Below, in pieces: positions 18,424 to 27,602 of a DNA stretch of 48,107 nucleotides. This DNA comes from DATBFG01 sp036558645 (GTDB taxonomy: Bacteria > Acidobacteriota > Terriglobia > Terriglobales > Acidobacteriaceae). Numbering within the stretch: position 1 is the first letter of the stretch; every line of letters starts with the position of its first letter. Under the pieces are notes generated by a model. The model was not told the DNA's origin, did no database searches, and saw only the letters and a program-made list of their open reading frames with translations. The position numbers and the translations under genes are program-made. The DNA lies in the NCBI GenBank assembly GCA_036558645.1, contig DATBFG010000061.1, positions 1-48,107 on the forward strand. The letters run 5' to 3'.

Positions 18424-18948
18424 ATGCCTTCCGTCATCAAACCCGAAACGCTGTATCTTCACCAGCAGAAACCGCGAAGAACTCTGTTGTGGTATGCCGT
18501 GGTGTTGATATTAGCCAGCTTGATCATCGCAACAATAATTTGTTTGCTTGTATCTGCATGGAGGCAACCAACGAATATTTCCTATCTCGAAAAAAGCTCG
18601 CCGACGGTAGCAAATTATCCGATGCAAGTTAGTCCTCTGTTCGCCGGTAACAATAAAGCGAAAATAGGAGAACTCGTTTATTTAACACATGTTTTGTTAA
18701 AGCCGGGACCGACACAAAGGATATTTTTCCTCGCCGGATCGAAAGGCTCGAAGATATTGACTGCGGTAGAAGGAGCTCATTTGGCCGCCACGCCGGGCGA
18801 CACAGTAGATGTGAGGGGAACGATTCGCGGTACTCCTTCGGTCACCATTTTGCGAAAGAGGTGGAAGCTTAGCCTTGTGGATGCCAAACGGGTCAGCCAG
18901 ATGTCGATTTACATCGATTCGGAGTTTATCAAAGAAAGCCGTGATTAG
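18424..18948 (+). CDS. Single-pass membrane protein with periplasmic domain, unknown
   Basis: 174 residues with one transmembrane helix at about 22-46 (LLWYAVVLILASLIIATIIC) and an external domain of ~125 residues. The external part is beta-rich (KIGELVYLTHVLLKPGPTQR, TPGDTVDVRGTIRGTPSVTI). No family is recognised. The ATG at 18424 follows a GAAGTAGGG-like sequence. It precedes the small membrane protein and MscS genes on the same strand. Confidence 0.65.
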   Translation: MPSVIKPETLYLHQQKPRRTLLWYAVVLILASLIIATIICLLVSAWRQPTNISYLEKSSPTVANYPMQVSPLFAGNNKAKIGELVYLTHVLLKPGPTQRIFFLAGSKGSKILTAVEGAHLAATPGDTVDVRGTIRGTPSVTILRKRWKLSLVDAKRVSQMSIYIDSEFIKESRD

Positions 18949-19127
18949 CGTCGCTGGTCGAATCTTCCGGCGTTATGGACAGCGGCGAATAGCCACCCGG
19001 TCAAGTGTCACGAAAACGTGGATCAATCCGTTTAAAGGACTTTGGACATTTATTGATCGGCAGATCGATTGTTGCGGAGTTGCAAGATGACATTCGGACA
19101 GGTGTCGCCAACACGTGAGAGTTCCTT

Positions 19128-19532
19128 ATGCGCAAAGTAATAATCATGCCACAGATGCCCATCTCCCGACGGTTTCTCAGATCTATGCTCGACACATTAA
19201 CCGGAGCGGTGATTTGCATCTGGCTTTCCCTGACCGCGGCCCTACTTGGGCAAACCTGGCGTCATCCACTTTTGTTCCTGATCTTGTTTGTCCCGGCTGT
19301 GGGCGTTATCGCCAGATTATGGGGACTAAGCGGCGCCATCCTGGGATTGGTTTCGTCGCTTGTCGTGTTTCGTGTGGGTCTGTTTGTTCCCCTCGGGAGA
19401 CTGGAGGTTACTTCTCCCGATGCTCGTGCCGGACTTTTCTGGACGGTTGTCGGGGCAGGCATCGTCGTCTATGTGCTTGCACGTCCGCAACACCGACGTC
19501 GGACGATTCGTAAGGGAGGTGAATCGTGCTGA
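19128..19532 (+). CDS. Small multi-helix membrane protein coupled to mscS
   Basis: 134 residues with hydrophobic segments at about 24-43, 46-62, 66-84 and 100-118 and a basic tail (RPQHRRRTIRK). Its stop (TGA 19530-19532) overlaps the GTG start of the MscS gene, and the AAGGGAGGTGA site for that start lies inside its last codons, so the two are translationally coupled. The coupling suggests a role linked to the channel, perhaps as an accessory membrane protein, but no family is recognised. Confidence 0.65.
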   Translation: MRKVIIMPQMPISRRFLRSMLDTLTGAVICIWLSLTAALLGQTWRHPLLFLILFVPAVGVIARLWGLSGAILGLVSSLVVFRVGLFVPLGRLEVTSPDARAGLFWTVVGAGIVVYVLARPQHRRRTIRKGGESC

Positions 19533-20629
19533 TCATGTTGGAACAATGGAGAAGGCTTTTCCCCGCGCATCCCGGGATAGGATACATGTTCGAAATCGTT
19601 GCAATGGTATTAGGGGCTTGGCTCTTCCGTGTACTTGTGATCGGGCAACTGCGGCGCCTTTCCAGACAGACGAAATCGCAAGTTGATGACGAATTGATCG
19701 CGATCCTAAACCAGGCCATTAAGCCCGTCCTCGTTCTAGCCATCATTGCAGCCTCTCTGAATCTGTTTCCCCTTCCTGTCAAGTTAGTTCATGTGGCAAA
19801 CCGGATCGTGACCATTTGTGTCATCGCGCTACTTCTCTACTACGTGTCGAGAGTCCTGCAATTGTTCCTGAACTCATGGCTGAACCGCCGTGTGGAGCGC
19901 GAATCCTTGCGTGAGCCAATCCGCTTTGTGAGCCATGTCGTGTTTGCCGTTTTTGCGGTAATGATTCTGTTGGATAACCTCGGCATATCGTTGACAGCGG
20001 TTTGGACGACTTTGGGCCTTGGCAGCGTAGCAGTCGCCCTCGCTCTGCAAGACACGTTGTCAAATTTCTTTGCCGGTGTCTACCTTCGGCTCGATAACCC
20101 GGTTCGCGTGGGAGACTACATCAGGCTTGAAAGCGGAGAAGAAGGCTTTGTCATCGAACAGGGTTGGCGTTCCGCGCGGATTCGCACCCTGCCAAATAAT
20201 GTTGTGGTGGTTCCCAATGCTAAGCTGGCTTCTACGATCGTCACCAATTACTCCCTACCCGAGCCACAGATGTCCCTGCTGATTTCCGTGGGAGTGAGCT
20301 ATCAGAGCGACCCGGATCAGGTCGAACGAATTTTGGTGGAGGAGGTGACGAACGCCTCGGGACAGATTGAAGGCTTGGTGGCCACCCCCCCACCCTTTGT
20401 TCGTTTTATCCCTGGGTTCGGAGATTCCTCGCTGAACTTCACCTTGATCTGTCGCGTTGCGAGCTTCGTCGACCAATATTTGGTGCAGCACGAACTGCGC
20501 AAACGTATTTTCGCCCGGTTTCGCCAGGAGGGAATAACGATCCCGTTCCCTCAACGCGATGTCCACATCTATGAGGCGAGAGCATCTGGTTGGACTCCGA
20601 CCGAAGCGTTCCATGGAGCCACCCATTAG
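19526..20629 (+). CDS. Small-conductance mechanosensitive channel, MscS family
   Basis: 367 residues with four to five hydrophobic segments in the first half and the MscS signature ALALQDTLSNFFAGVYLRLD followed by PVRVGDYIRLESGEEGFV (pore helix and beta domain). Then come NNVVVVPNAKL and a C-terminal alpha/beta domain ending IPFPQRDVHIY. Such channels open on membrane tension and release solutes during hypo-osmotic shock. The start is GTG at 19526 with GGAGGT five bases upstream. Together with trehalose synthesis, NhaA and ClC genes nearby it fits an osmotic theme. Confidence 0.93.
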   Translation: MLIMLEQWRRLFPAHPGIGYMFEIVAMVLGAWLFRVLVIGQLRRLSRQTKSQVDDELIAILNQAIKPVLVLAIIAASLNLFPLPVKLVHVANRIVTICVIALLLYYVSRVLQLFLNSWLNRRVERESLREPIRFVSHVVFAVFAVMILLDNLGISLTAVWTTLGLGSVAVALALQDTLSNFFAGVYLRLDNPVRVGDYIRLESGEEGFVIEQGWRSARIRTLPNNVVVVPNAKLASTIVTNYSLPEPQMSLLISVGVSYQSDPDQVERILVEEVTNASGQIEGLVATPPPFVRFIPGFGDSSLNFTLICRVASFVDQYLVQHELRKRIFARFRQEGITIPFPQRDVHIYEARASGWTPTEAFHGATH

Positions 20630-20645
20630 GCGGAGGATGCCAATA

Positions 20646-21125
20646 GTGCAAAGGAAGCATTTTCGAACCACCCCGCGACGCGACCGGGATAGCAGAAAGG
20701 AACGTCCAAACGGCTCATCGAACCGGCGACTAGTCGGCAAACTCGTCAATGCTGAAGCAGTGAAGGCACTCTTGTTGGAGCTGGATCTGGACATCTCGAT
20801 CCAACAACAACCCGGCTTTTACAACACCGCCTTGGTGCTCCTGTCGGCGCCGATTTGCGGTTCGGATACAGGCCGCCTTGCCAAGTTTACCGGATTGCCG
20901 CCCTCATTCGTAGCGCCGATAAGAAAGCGAATGATGCAGGCAGAGCTCTGGACGGAGACCAAGGCCTGCTGTGAAGGATGGTTCGCGGAGGATGGTGTGT
21001 TGTGTCCAAGGTGTTTCTGGCTAGACGTGCTGGTGGCCGATGGCTTAGTCATGCGAGCCTGGGACGAAAATGAGGGCCAGTATTGTTACGGACTCAGTCC
21101 CCAGCTTGCAGAAAGGGTCCATTGA
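20646..21125 (+). CDS. Hypothetical protein, possible winged-helix
   Basis: About 159 residues from a GTG at 20646 with GGAGG nine bases upstream; this follows the MscS stop by 16 bp. In-frame ATGs further up overlap MscS and lack good sites. The N-terminal 40 residues are very basic. The rest contains TALVLLSAPICGSDTGRLAK and LPPSFVAPIRKRMMQAELW, helices spaced like a winged helix, and a cysteine cluster (CCEGW, CPRCFW) that might bind a metal. Function unknown. It is the first of four closely spaced genes through 22142. Confidence 0.6.
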   Translation: MQRKHFRTTPRRDRDSRKERPNGSSNRRLVGKLVNAEAVKALLLELDLDISIQQQPGFYNTALVLLSAPICGSDTGRLAKFTGLPPSFVAPIRKRMMQAELWTETKACCEGWFAEDGVLCPRCFWLDVLVADGLVMRAWDENEGQYCYGLSPQLAERVH

Positions 21126-21152
21126 GTATGAGATCAACGAGCGAAGCAGCAG

Positions 21153-21626
21153 GTGATCGGAGGTGGGGTCGGGACCAGTAGAGCTGCATGCCTTGTCGAG
21201 TGTAAGAGGATCCGCAAATACAAAAGGAGAGTACGGCAAGCGTTGACGTTCGACTCCGAGGTGTACCAATTTATCTTCGAGCAAATTGAGACTGTCCCTC
21301 ATCTTGAGGCACTGTTGCTCATTTGGAACAGCCGTCCACAGCCTTGGACAGTCGAGAATCTCACTCAGCGTCTTTACGTGCCCAATGATGCAGTTCGTAG
21401 TCTTCTACAGAATTTGGCTCGGCGTGGCCTCATTGCCGTTGTCCATGGTCCGCCGGAAGGGTATCGTTACGAATCAGCTTCCCCCGAACAAGATCAGCTT
21501 ATGACAGCGGTAGACGCAACCTATCGACACGACCTTGTGCGTATTTCTACCATGATTCATTCCAAACCGCCCTCTTCCCTTCGGGACTTCGCTCGCGCAT
21601 TCCGTTTGACGAAGGAGCGCCCATAG
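21153..21626 (+). CDS. Winged-helix protein upstream of DUF5985 pair
   Basis: Up to 157 residues; the start is uncertain. GTG at 21153 gives the longest form, while a TTG at 21243 behind AAAAGGAG gives a start next to the conserved part. The core (LEALLLIWNSRPQPWTVENL, then DAVRSLLQNLARRGLIAVV) is a winged helix-turn-helix. Its stop is one base before the ATG of the next gene. The arrangement winged-helix protein plus two DUF5985 membrane proteins recurs in Acidobacteriota, suggesting a regulator of, or partner for, the membrane pair. Confidence 0.65.
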   Translation: MIGGGVGTSRAACLVECKRIRKYKRRVRQALTFDSEVYQFIFEQIETVPHLEALLLIWNSRPQPWTVENLTQRLYVPNDAVRSLLQNLARRGLIAVVHGPPEGYRYESASPEQDQLMTAVDATYRHDLVRISTMIHSKPPSSLRDFARAFRLTKERP

Positions 21627-21627
21627 C

Positions 21628-21885
21628 ATGGCTGCAATCGTCTACCTGCTTGAAGCACTCACGAGTCTGATGTGCGCGGTGTTACTACTTCGGGGATATG
21701 TACGCGGAAAAAGGAAACTCCTGCTCTGGAGCGGGCTTTGTTTCGCTGGTCTCACGGTATCGAATTCTTTAATCTTTGTGGATCTCGTTCTTGTGCCGGA
21801 GGTAGACCTCTACCGCTATCGCCTCGCAACTGCATCGGTTGCGATGATTCTTCTGATTTACGGTCTGATATGGGAGAGTGATTGA
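21628..21885 (+). CDS. DUF5985 family membrane protein (first of two)
   Basis: 85 residues with three hydrophobic segments (about 5-22, 32-53, 60-80). It matches the DUF5985 pattern by length, the RGYVRGKRKLLLWSGLCF turn between helices 1 and 2, and the ending AMILLIYGLIWESD. Function is unknown. It begins one base after the winged-helix gene stop and overlaps the next gene's leader, so the three genes are probably co-translated. Confidence 0.75.
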   Translation: MAAIVYLLEALTSLMCAVLLLRGYVRGKRKLLLWSGLCFAGLTVSNSLIFVDLVLVPEVDLYRYRLATASVAMILLIYGLIWESD

Positions 21886-21887
21886 CG

Positions 21888-22142
21888 ATGATCGAGGCCT
21901 TCCTGCTCGGGGTGATCGCGACTGCTTCCCTGACTGCGGGGATGTTTTTCCTGAAATTTTGGAAGAAAACCCATGACACCGTATTTCTCGCCTTTGTAGT
22001 GTACTTCCTCACCGAGGGTGGGATTCGGGTGGCGCACTTATTTTTTGCCCATCCAAACGAAGCTAGCCCATGGATCTATGTAATCCGACTGATGGCCCTG
22101 ATGATCATTCTGGCTGCCGTCTTCAGAAAAAACTATGGGTAG
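21888..22142 (+). CDS. DUF5985 family membrane protein (second of two)
   Basis: 84 residues from the ATG at 21888 (a TTG at 21882 overlaps the previous stop). Three hydrophobic segments and the turn KFWKKTHDTVFLAFVVYFLT identify a second DUF5985 protein, related in layout to the one immediately upstream and differing in sequence. Two non-identical copies side by side suggest a hetero-oligomer. Role unknown. Confidence 0.75.
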   Translation: MIEAFLLGVIATASLTAGMFFLKFWKKTHDTVFLAFVVYFLTEGGIRVAHLFFAHPNEASPWIYVIRLMALMIILAAVFRKNYG

Positions 22143-22321
22143 CAAGAACCAGCCTAGGAAGATGTGCCCTACGTTTCACGAAAGTCCTTCCAGGGGCGTC
22201 GAGTGTAGTGCCTGATCTCCTCGAGCTTCTGAGTCATAACCTTCCACTCGCAGAGTAGAGCGGTCGGTTAGCTAATTAGTTGCTCGATGAAGGTGGTGTG
22301 CCGAAAGTAGGACAAACAGTA

Positions 22322-23506
22322 ATGAGGGTTTTGATTTCAGGTGCCGGTATCGCGGGTCCGACACTGGCGTATTGGTTACACCAATTCGGCCTGAAAGCAA
22401 CTATCGTGGAGCGCGCGCCGACGCTTCGCATGGGTGGATACATCATCGATTTTTGGGGCGTGGGTTTCGACGTCGCTGAGCGAATGGGGCTCTTGCCGGA
22501 TATCCGACGTGAGGGTTATATGGTGCGCGATGTCCGAGTCGTGAGACGCGATGGCAAGCGCATCGCTGGGTTCTCAGTCGACTCGATTGCCCGAATTGCA
22601 AAGGGACGATACATTAGCATCCCACGCGGGGAACTCGCGGCACTAATCTATCGGAAGATCGATGGTAACGTCGAGACAGTTTTCAATGACAGCATTGCTG
22701 ATATCGAGCACTGCCCGAACTGCGTTCAGGTGCGTTTCGATTCGGGCACCACACGCGAGTTCGATGCGGTGATTGGAGCCGACGGGCTCCACTCTCGGGT
22801 TCGCGAGATTGCTTTCGGGCCGGAGCGACAGTTTGAGCAGTACCTCGGTTATAAAGTTGCCGCCTTTGAAGTTCCGAGATATCGTCCGCGAGATGAATTG
22901 GTCTACCTAATGCACACGGAAGTAGGACAGCAGGTCGGGAGGTTTTCCCTGCGCGGCGACCGCACGATGTTCTTGTTCATCTATGCAGACCCATCACCGG
23001 CCATACCTGATAACACTGCTGCGCAAAAAGACTCTTTGCGGAACCGATTTGGGAGAAGCGGCTGGGAGTGCCCGCAGATTCTGGACGCACTCGATTCAGT
23101 CAATGAGTTGTACTTCGATCGCGTGAGCCAAATAGAGATGGGAACCTTCGAGAGATCATGGAGCCGAGGTCGTGTCGCTCTCGTTGGCGATGCGGCATTC
23201 TGTGTTTCGCTACTCGCAGGGCAAGGTTCCGCAATTGCGATGGCTGGGGCCTTCATTTTGGCAGGTGAGCTGTGGCGCGCCAATGGTGATCATGAGGTGG
23301 CGTTTCCTCGATACCAGGGGCAGCTTGATGCGTTCGTTCGGCAGAAGCAACGATCTGCCCTGAAATTTGCCGACACTTTCGCTCCGAAATCGTGGTTCTC
23401 TATGGCGGTGCGAAACGCAATCATGAACCTGCTGAGAATCGGGTGGATAGCGGATTTCGCGATTGGCCGGGACCTCGGGGACCACTTCAGCTTGCCCACA
23501 TATTAG
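22322..23506 (+). CDS. FAD-dependent monooxygenase (UbiH/PHBH type)
   Basis: 394 residues from the ATG at 22322; an in-frame start at 22280 adds 14 residues before the nucleotide-binding fold and is less likely. The dinucleotide motif ISGAGIAGPTLAYWL is at the N-terminus, the DG motif GADGLHSRVREI at mid-protein, and the GD motif RVALVGDAAFC with LLAGQGSAIAMAGA follows, as in aromatic-ring hydroxylases and TetX-like enzymes. It likely hydroxylates an organic substrate using NAD(P)H and O2; the substrate is unknown. It is monocistronic as far as spacing shows. Confidence 0.87.
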   Translation: MRVLISGAGIAGPTLAYWLHQFGLKATIVERAPTLRMGGYIIDFWGVGFDVAERMGLLPDIRREGYMVRDVRVVRRDGKRIAGFSVDSIARIAKGRYISIPRGELAALIYRKIDGNVETVFNDSIADIEHCPNCVQVRFDSGTTREFDAVIGADGLHSRVREIAFGPERQFEQYLGYKVAAFEVPRYRPRDELVYLMHTEVGQQVGRFSLRGDRTMFLFIYADPSPAIPDNTAAQKDSLRNRFGRSGWECPQILDALDSVNELYFDRVSQIEMGTFERSWSRGRVALVGDAAFCVSLLAGQGSAIAMAGAFILAGELWRANGDHEVAFPRYQGQLDAFVRQKQRSALKFADTFAPKSWFSMAVRNAIMNLLRIGWIADFAIGRDLGDHFSLPTY

Positions 23507-23852
23507 ACAAAGGACTGAATGCCCGAAGAGGATCCACATTGTTTTAAAAGGCAACACTTGATGTGTGGGCCGGTCGCAACAGGTGACATTGGCCATATCC
23601 GGCGTATGACCATTTGCGTGTGCCGGCGACACGAACCTGCGCAGAGCGTTGCCAACTCCTCTCCATAACAGAGAAGTTTTAGGCTGCATGTAAATCTCGA
23701 GTTTGCTTTGCATTGCATTCTTCTTCAGTTCGTGTTCGTTATAACTTTCTTAGAGTTTTGCTTCCGACAGGCTTGTGACTGCGGTGTACCAGGAGGGCGA
23801 AAGGTTAAGCGGTTCTCAAGAAACCAAAATTGCTAGTTAGGACAACAAAATA
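23507..23852. other. Intergenic region without visible gene
   Basis: 346 bp between the monooxygenase and the TPR gene. Small frames here lack ribosome sites. The right half is AT-rich and probably carries the promoter of the TPR-ClC pair, but no -35/-10 pair stands out. I see no terminator with a U-tract behind the monooxygenase gene. Confidence 0.4.
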
Positions 23853-24992
23853 GTGTCTTTTCCAGATGCTGCTGAATTACGAAATCGACCAGGGGTAATC
23901 TTTGCTGCGCTAACTCTGGTTGCCGTTCTCGGGTTTGCGGGTGTAACCCGCCTGACAAAACGTTATCACGACCAGCAGAAGGCAGTCGCCCGACGCCTGT
24001 ATGCTAGAGGCCTAGATGATCAGAAGGAGGGACAATTCGATAACGCCATCAGCGATTTTCGGGCGGCCCTCAGCTATGACCGCGATAATTTCTATTATGA
24101 ATTGAGCTTGGCCCGCGCCTTGCGCGACAACGGCCGCATGAACGAAGCTGAGGCTTATCTGGTCAATCTGTGGGAGCGGACTCCACAGGATGGCTTCGTG
24201 AATCTAGCATTGGGTAGGCTAGCTGCGCGTCAAAGTAAGATCGACAAGGCCATCCAGTACTATCACAACGCAATTTACGGTGTTTGGCCATCCAACGCCG
24301 AAAACAATCGGCGTACTGCCGAGTTTGAATTGATCGCCTTTTTGCTTCGCCAGGGTGCGCAATCCCAGGCAGAGGCCGAATTAATCGCAGTGGCTGCAAC
24401 GTTGCCCCCCGATGATGTGATTCTGCAGACCCACGTGGCTCAACTCTTGGCTCAGGTCGGTATGCATGACCGGGCGCTAGCTCTCTTTAAGAAAGTCTTG
24501 CAAGAAGATCGCTCCTCAAAGCCAGCGTTAGATGGGGCGGCTAACTCCGCCTTCGAGCTCGGACACTATCGCTCAGCTGAAGGTTATCTACGGCGTTCCC
24601 TGGCTCTCGATCCGCACAATGAGCAGAACAGAGATTTATTGGAGACCATCACCCTAGTACTGGAGATGGATCCTTACGACAGGCGCCTTAGTACAGTGGG
24701 ACGGATTCGACGTTTGCGCGCAGCTTTTGACGTAGCAAGCAAACGCCTTTCAGTCTGCCTCGCCGACAAACAAGGGGTTCCAGACACGCCGTGGACTGCC
24801 CTCCAAGCAAATTGGATGCAAATGAAAGGGAAGCTGAGCCATCTCACCGATGCTGACGCTGAGACCTTTGATGCGGCCATGGACCTGATCAATCAGATCG
24901 AACAACACGCCCAGCTGGATTGTGGCCCACCTGCGCGCACCGATCGTGCCCTTCTGTTGCTGTCCGCTACCCGATTTGGAGCCGAACGATGA
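23853..24992 (+). CDS. Membrane-anchored TPR protein coupled to ClC gene
   Basis: 379 residues from a GTG at 23853, with one transmembrane helix near residues 14-33 and then tetratricopeptide repeats (for example ARGLDDQKEGQFDNAISDFR, DNGRMNEAEAYLVNLW, ALFKKVLQED, SAEGYLRRSLALDP). Such proteins act as assembly scaffolds. The stop overlaps the ATG of the ClC gene (ATGA at 24989-24992), so the proteins are made together and may interact; this link is inferred from coupling only. The C-terminal 100 residues are a helical region without clear repeats. Confidence 0.75.
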   Translation: MSFPDAAELRNRPGVIFAALTLVAVLGFAGVTRLTKRYHDQQKAVARRLYARGLDDQKEGQFDNAISDFRAALSYDRDNFYYELSLARALRDNGRMNEAEAYLVNLWERTPQDGFVNLALGRLAARQSKIDKAIQYYHNAIYGVWPSNAENNRRTAEFELIAFLLRQGAQSQAEAELIAVAATLPPDDVILQTHVAQLLAQVGMHDRALALFKKVLQEDRSSKPALDGAANSAFELGHYRSAEGYLRRSLALDPHNEQNRDLLETITLVLEMDPYDRRLSTVGRIRRLRAAFDVASKRLSVCLADKQGVPDTPWTALQANWMQMKGKLSHLTDADAETFDAAMDLINQIEQHAQLDCGPPARTDRALLLLSATRFGAER

Positions 24993-26764
24993 GCAACCGG
25001 TCTCCAATTTCCATAGCCCTGACTGCGGAATCGCCGACCGAGACCCAAGAACTCACCAAGAGCATTTCACGAGAAGAGCGCTTCTTCCTCGTCCTCGCGG
25101 TCTTCATCGGAGTGTTCGCAGGACTTGGTGTCGTGTGCTTTCGCCTTTTTATCGAGTGGAATCGTATCGGCTTTCTTGGGTCCCTGCCGCAGGCTGGCGA
25201 TTGGCGCCTGCTTGTGGCTCCGACAGCTATCGGCATTCTCGTCGCATTGCTCGTGATGTATGCATTTCCACAGGTTCGCGGAAGCGGCGTCAATCAGACC
25301 AAGGCTGCCCTGTACATTTATAATGGATACATCCCGTTTCGGACGGCAATGGGAAAGTTCATTACGGCTGCACTTGCCATTGGATCCGGGCAATCTCTTG
25401 GACCCGAAGACCCCTCGCTGCAAATCGGTGCCAGTCTGGCTTCTGCCTTGGGACGAAGGTTTCACCTTTCTCGCGAGAGGTTACGCCTCTTGGCTCCTGT
25501 TGGTGCTGCAGCCGGCCTGGCGGCGGCCTTCAACGCTCCCATCTCTGCAGTCCTCTTTGTGATTGAGGAGGTGATCGGCCGTTGGAGCGCAGGAATCCTT
25601 GGCTCCGTCGTTCTCTCCGCCATTTCCAGTGTGGTAGTGGTACGCTGGTTTCTCGGTTCTGAACCTCTTTTCCGCATCCCAGCGGTAGGCCTAGTACGCC
25701 CTAGCGAGTTGATTGCCTACGCTGTATTGGGCATCGTGGGAGGACTGGCTGCCACTTTCTTCGCCAAGGCTATCGGATATTTCCGTCCGCGTCTTCGCAG
25801 CTGGCCGCAGTGGACGCAATATATCCAAATTCCCCTGGCAGGCTTCCTCATAGGAATGATCGGATTTCTTGGCGCTCCCCAGGTGATGGGTGCCGGCTAC
25901 GAATACATGGATCAGGCCATGCATGACCAGTTTCCCTGGAAGATGCTGGCCTTTCTGGCCATTCTAAAAATCGTGGCCACCGCTCTTTCCTTTGTCTGCG
26001 GGACTCCGGGTGGCATGTTTGCCCCCACCCTTTTCGTGGGAGCGATGCTGGGAGGAGCGATCGGCGGGATCGAACGGATTTTTTACCCTAATCTCACCGG
26101 ATCTACCGCGACTTATGCATTGGTGGGCATGGGCGTGTTGTTCGCGGGGTTCCTTCGCGCGCCCATGACCTCGGTCTTCATGGTGCTCGAGGTCAGCGGG
26201 AATTACTCGATTATCGTCCCCGTGATTGTTGCCAATACCTTCGCATACGTCATCTCCCGTAACCTACAGCCGACCCCCATTTTCGACCTCCTGACCCGCC
26301 AGGATGGTCTGGACCTTCCCTCGATGGAAGAACAAAGGGAGGAGAGGATTCTCCGCGTCGAAGATGCCATGCAAACTCCTGCGGCTCCGATTCTAGATTC
26401 AGAAGAGACTGTTAAACGTGCTAACAATCGCATTCAGGGCTCTGATGGGGATTTGTTTCTGGTACGCCTTCACCCGAGCGGGTGGACCAGCCTTAACCGA
26501 GACCTCCTGAAGCGCCTGATCGGTGAAGGAAAGAGCGAAGACACGCTAGCTTCAGCTCTGCCTACCGAACGACTGCCGTACCTGCATCCCGATTTGCCGC
26601 TGGAGATGGCGTTGAGATACATCTACCAGTCCCCGCTGGTTCCCGTGATAAGTCGCGCCGACTTCCGGAAACTGGAAGGGGTTATTTCACGAGAAGCGGT
26701 GCTGGGTAAATATCGAGTCGCCGAAATCGATTCTGAATCCGATGGAAGATTTGAATTATCGTGA
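24989..26764 (+). CDS. ClC chloride channel/transporter with CBS domains
   Basis: 591 residues. The first ~430 form a ClC membrane domain with the conserved anion-path motifs: RGSGVNQTK (GSGIP position), GSGQSLGPEDPSLQIGASL (GREGP position, keeping the glutamate that gates or couples protons), and GTPGGMFAPTLFVGAMLGG. The C-terminal ~150 residues contain two CBS-like modules (VEDAMQTPAAPIL... and ALPTERLPYLHPDLPLEMAL). ClC proteins carry chloride or other anions, sometimes fluoride or nitrate, either passively or with proton exchange. The retained glutamate favours an exchanger, but this is inference. The start overlaps the TPR gene. Confidence 0.92.
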   Translation: MSNRSPISIALTAESPTETQELTKSISREERFFLVLAVFIGVFAGLGVVCFRLFIEWNRIGFLGSLPQAGDWRLLVAPTAIGILVALLVMYAFPQVRGSGVNQTKAALYIYNGYIPFRTAMGKFITAALAIGSGQSLGPEDPSLQIGASLASALGRRFHLSRERLRLLAPVGAAAGLAAAFNAPISAVLFVIEEVIGRWSAGILGSVVLSAISSVVVVRWFLGSEPLFRIPAVGLVRPSELIAYAVLGIVGGLAATFFAKAIGYFRPRLRSWPQWTQYIQIPLAGFLIGMIGFLGAPQVMGAGYEYMDQAMHDQFPWKMLAFLAILKIVATALSFVCGTPGGMFAPTLFVGAMLGGAIGGIERIFYPNLTGSTATYALVGMGVLFAGFLRAPMTSVFMVLEVSGNYSIIVPVIVANTFAYVISRNLQPTPIFDLLTRQDGLDLPSMEEQREERILRVEDAMQTPAAPILDSEETVKRANNRIQGSDGDLFLVRLHPSGWTSLNRDLLKRLIGEGKSEDTLASALPTERLPYLHPDLPLEMALRYIYQSPLVPVISRADFRKLEGVISREAVLGKYRVAEIDSESDGRFELS

Positions 26765-27116
26765 TTAGGCGCGCTCGTACCTGCCTGTTTTTTCGTTCGT
26801 TGTGACTGGATCAATTCACTCAGAGGCCGCCGCATCATCGCGGCTATCTCTCGCAGGCCGGCAAATTGAGCACTGCTGAAAGCGATGGATTAACCGCTTC
26901 CATCGCGGCCAGTTCTGCTTTTCAGATTCGTGCTGGAGTTGAAGTAATCTTGGTCCAAGCAATCTCTTGCGAAGTTCTGGGTCACTTACCCCATGCAACA
27001 ACCTTTCTTTCTGCCTCCCAGCTTGAGGTACATTCGTTTCGAATTGTAGCTTGGGTCAAAGCTCGTCCTTGTCAACCGTTGCTAATAGGCCGGTTCAGTC
27101 AGTGACAATTCCGTGA
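26765..27116. other. Intergenic region; one doubtful small frame
   Basis: 352 bp between convergent genes. On the minus strand 26816-27001 a TTG-started frame of 61 codons gives VSDPELRKRLLGPRLLQL and later HRFQQCSICRPARD, with coding-like composition and a CxxC, but a weak ribosome site. It could be a small protein or a remnant. No U-tract terminator is visible for the ClC gene. Confidence 0.35.
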
Positions 27117-27602
27117 TCAGTTCAGGCGTGCCCGCATTCGAAGCACACCTGCCTGTGCTGCGGTAAAACATTGATCGATCGCCAGAGCTTGCGCGTAGTA
27201 CTTCTTCGCCTTTTGCCAATCGCACTTATGTTCGTAAACGCGTCCTAAATTGAAGTATGGACACCAGCGGGAAGAGTATCGTTTCGCTTTGAGAGCCCTT
27301 TCGAACCAGTCAAGAGCTTCATCCCATCGCCCGCTCTTAATCAGGTACGAGCCGATGTCGTTGTATGGATTTCCGAACTCAGGGTCCAGTTTGATCGCTT
27401 GAAAGCATTCAAACATGGCTCGGTCATAGTCACCGAGAACGGAAAAGGCCCAACCACGGAACGTGTAAGCTTCAGGAGTCGGATAAGCGACAATGGAGAG
27501 GTTATAAAAGTCGAGCGCTGCTTGCGCATCGCCCTGGCCTTGAGCTTCAAAACCTCTTAGGAAGTAGTGAACAGCGGTCTCTTGAGAGTTGTAAGAACTC
27601 AT
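27117..27602 (-). CDS. TPR-repeat protein
   Basis: 161 residues starting at the ATG at 27602 (MSSYNSQE), which has GGAG six bases upstream; an in-frame start at 27704 is unsupported. Four tetratricopeptide repeats fill the protein: EAQGQGDAQAALDFYNLSIV, RGWAFSVLGDYDRAMFECF, DIGSYLIKSGRWDEALDWF and YFNLGRVYEHKCDWQKAKKY. There is no signal peptide or membrane helix, so it is probably a cytoplasmic scaffold. It is divergent from the halogenase operon, 625 bp away. Confidence 0.8.
   Translation of the reverse strand: MSSYNSQETAVHYFLRGFEAQGQGDAQAALDFYNLSIVAYPTPEAYTFRGWAFSVLGDYDRAMFECFQAIKLDPEFGNPYNDIGSYLIKSGRWDEALDWFERALKAKRYSSRWCPYFNLGRVYEHKCDWQKAKKYYAQALAIDQCFTAAQAGVLRMRARLN

Noticed and set aside
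23210..23713. 167-codon minus-strand frame
   Set aside because: Mostly antisense to the monooxygenase 3' end, with no ribosome site and no recognisable motif.
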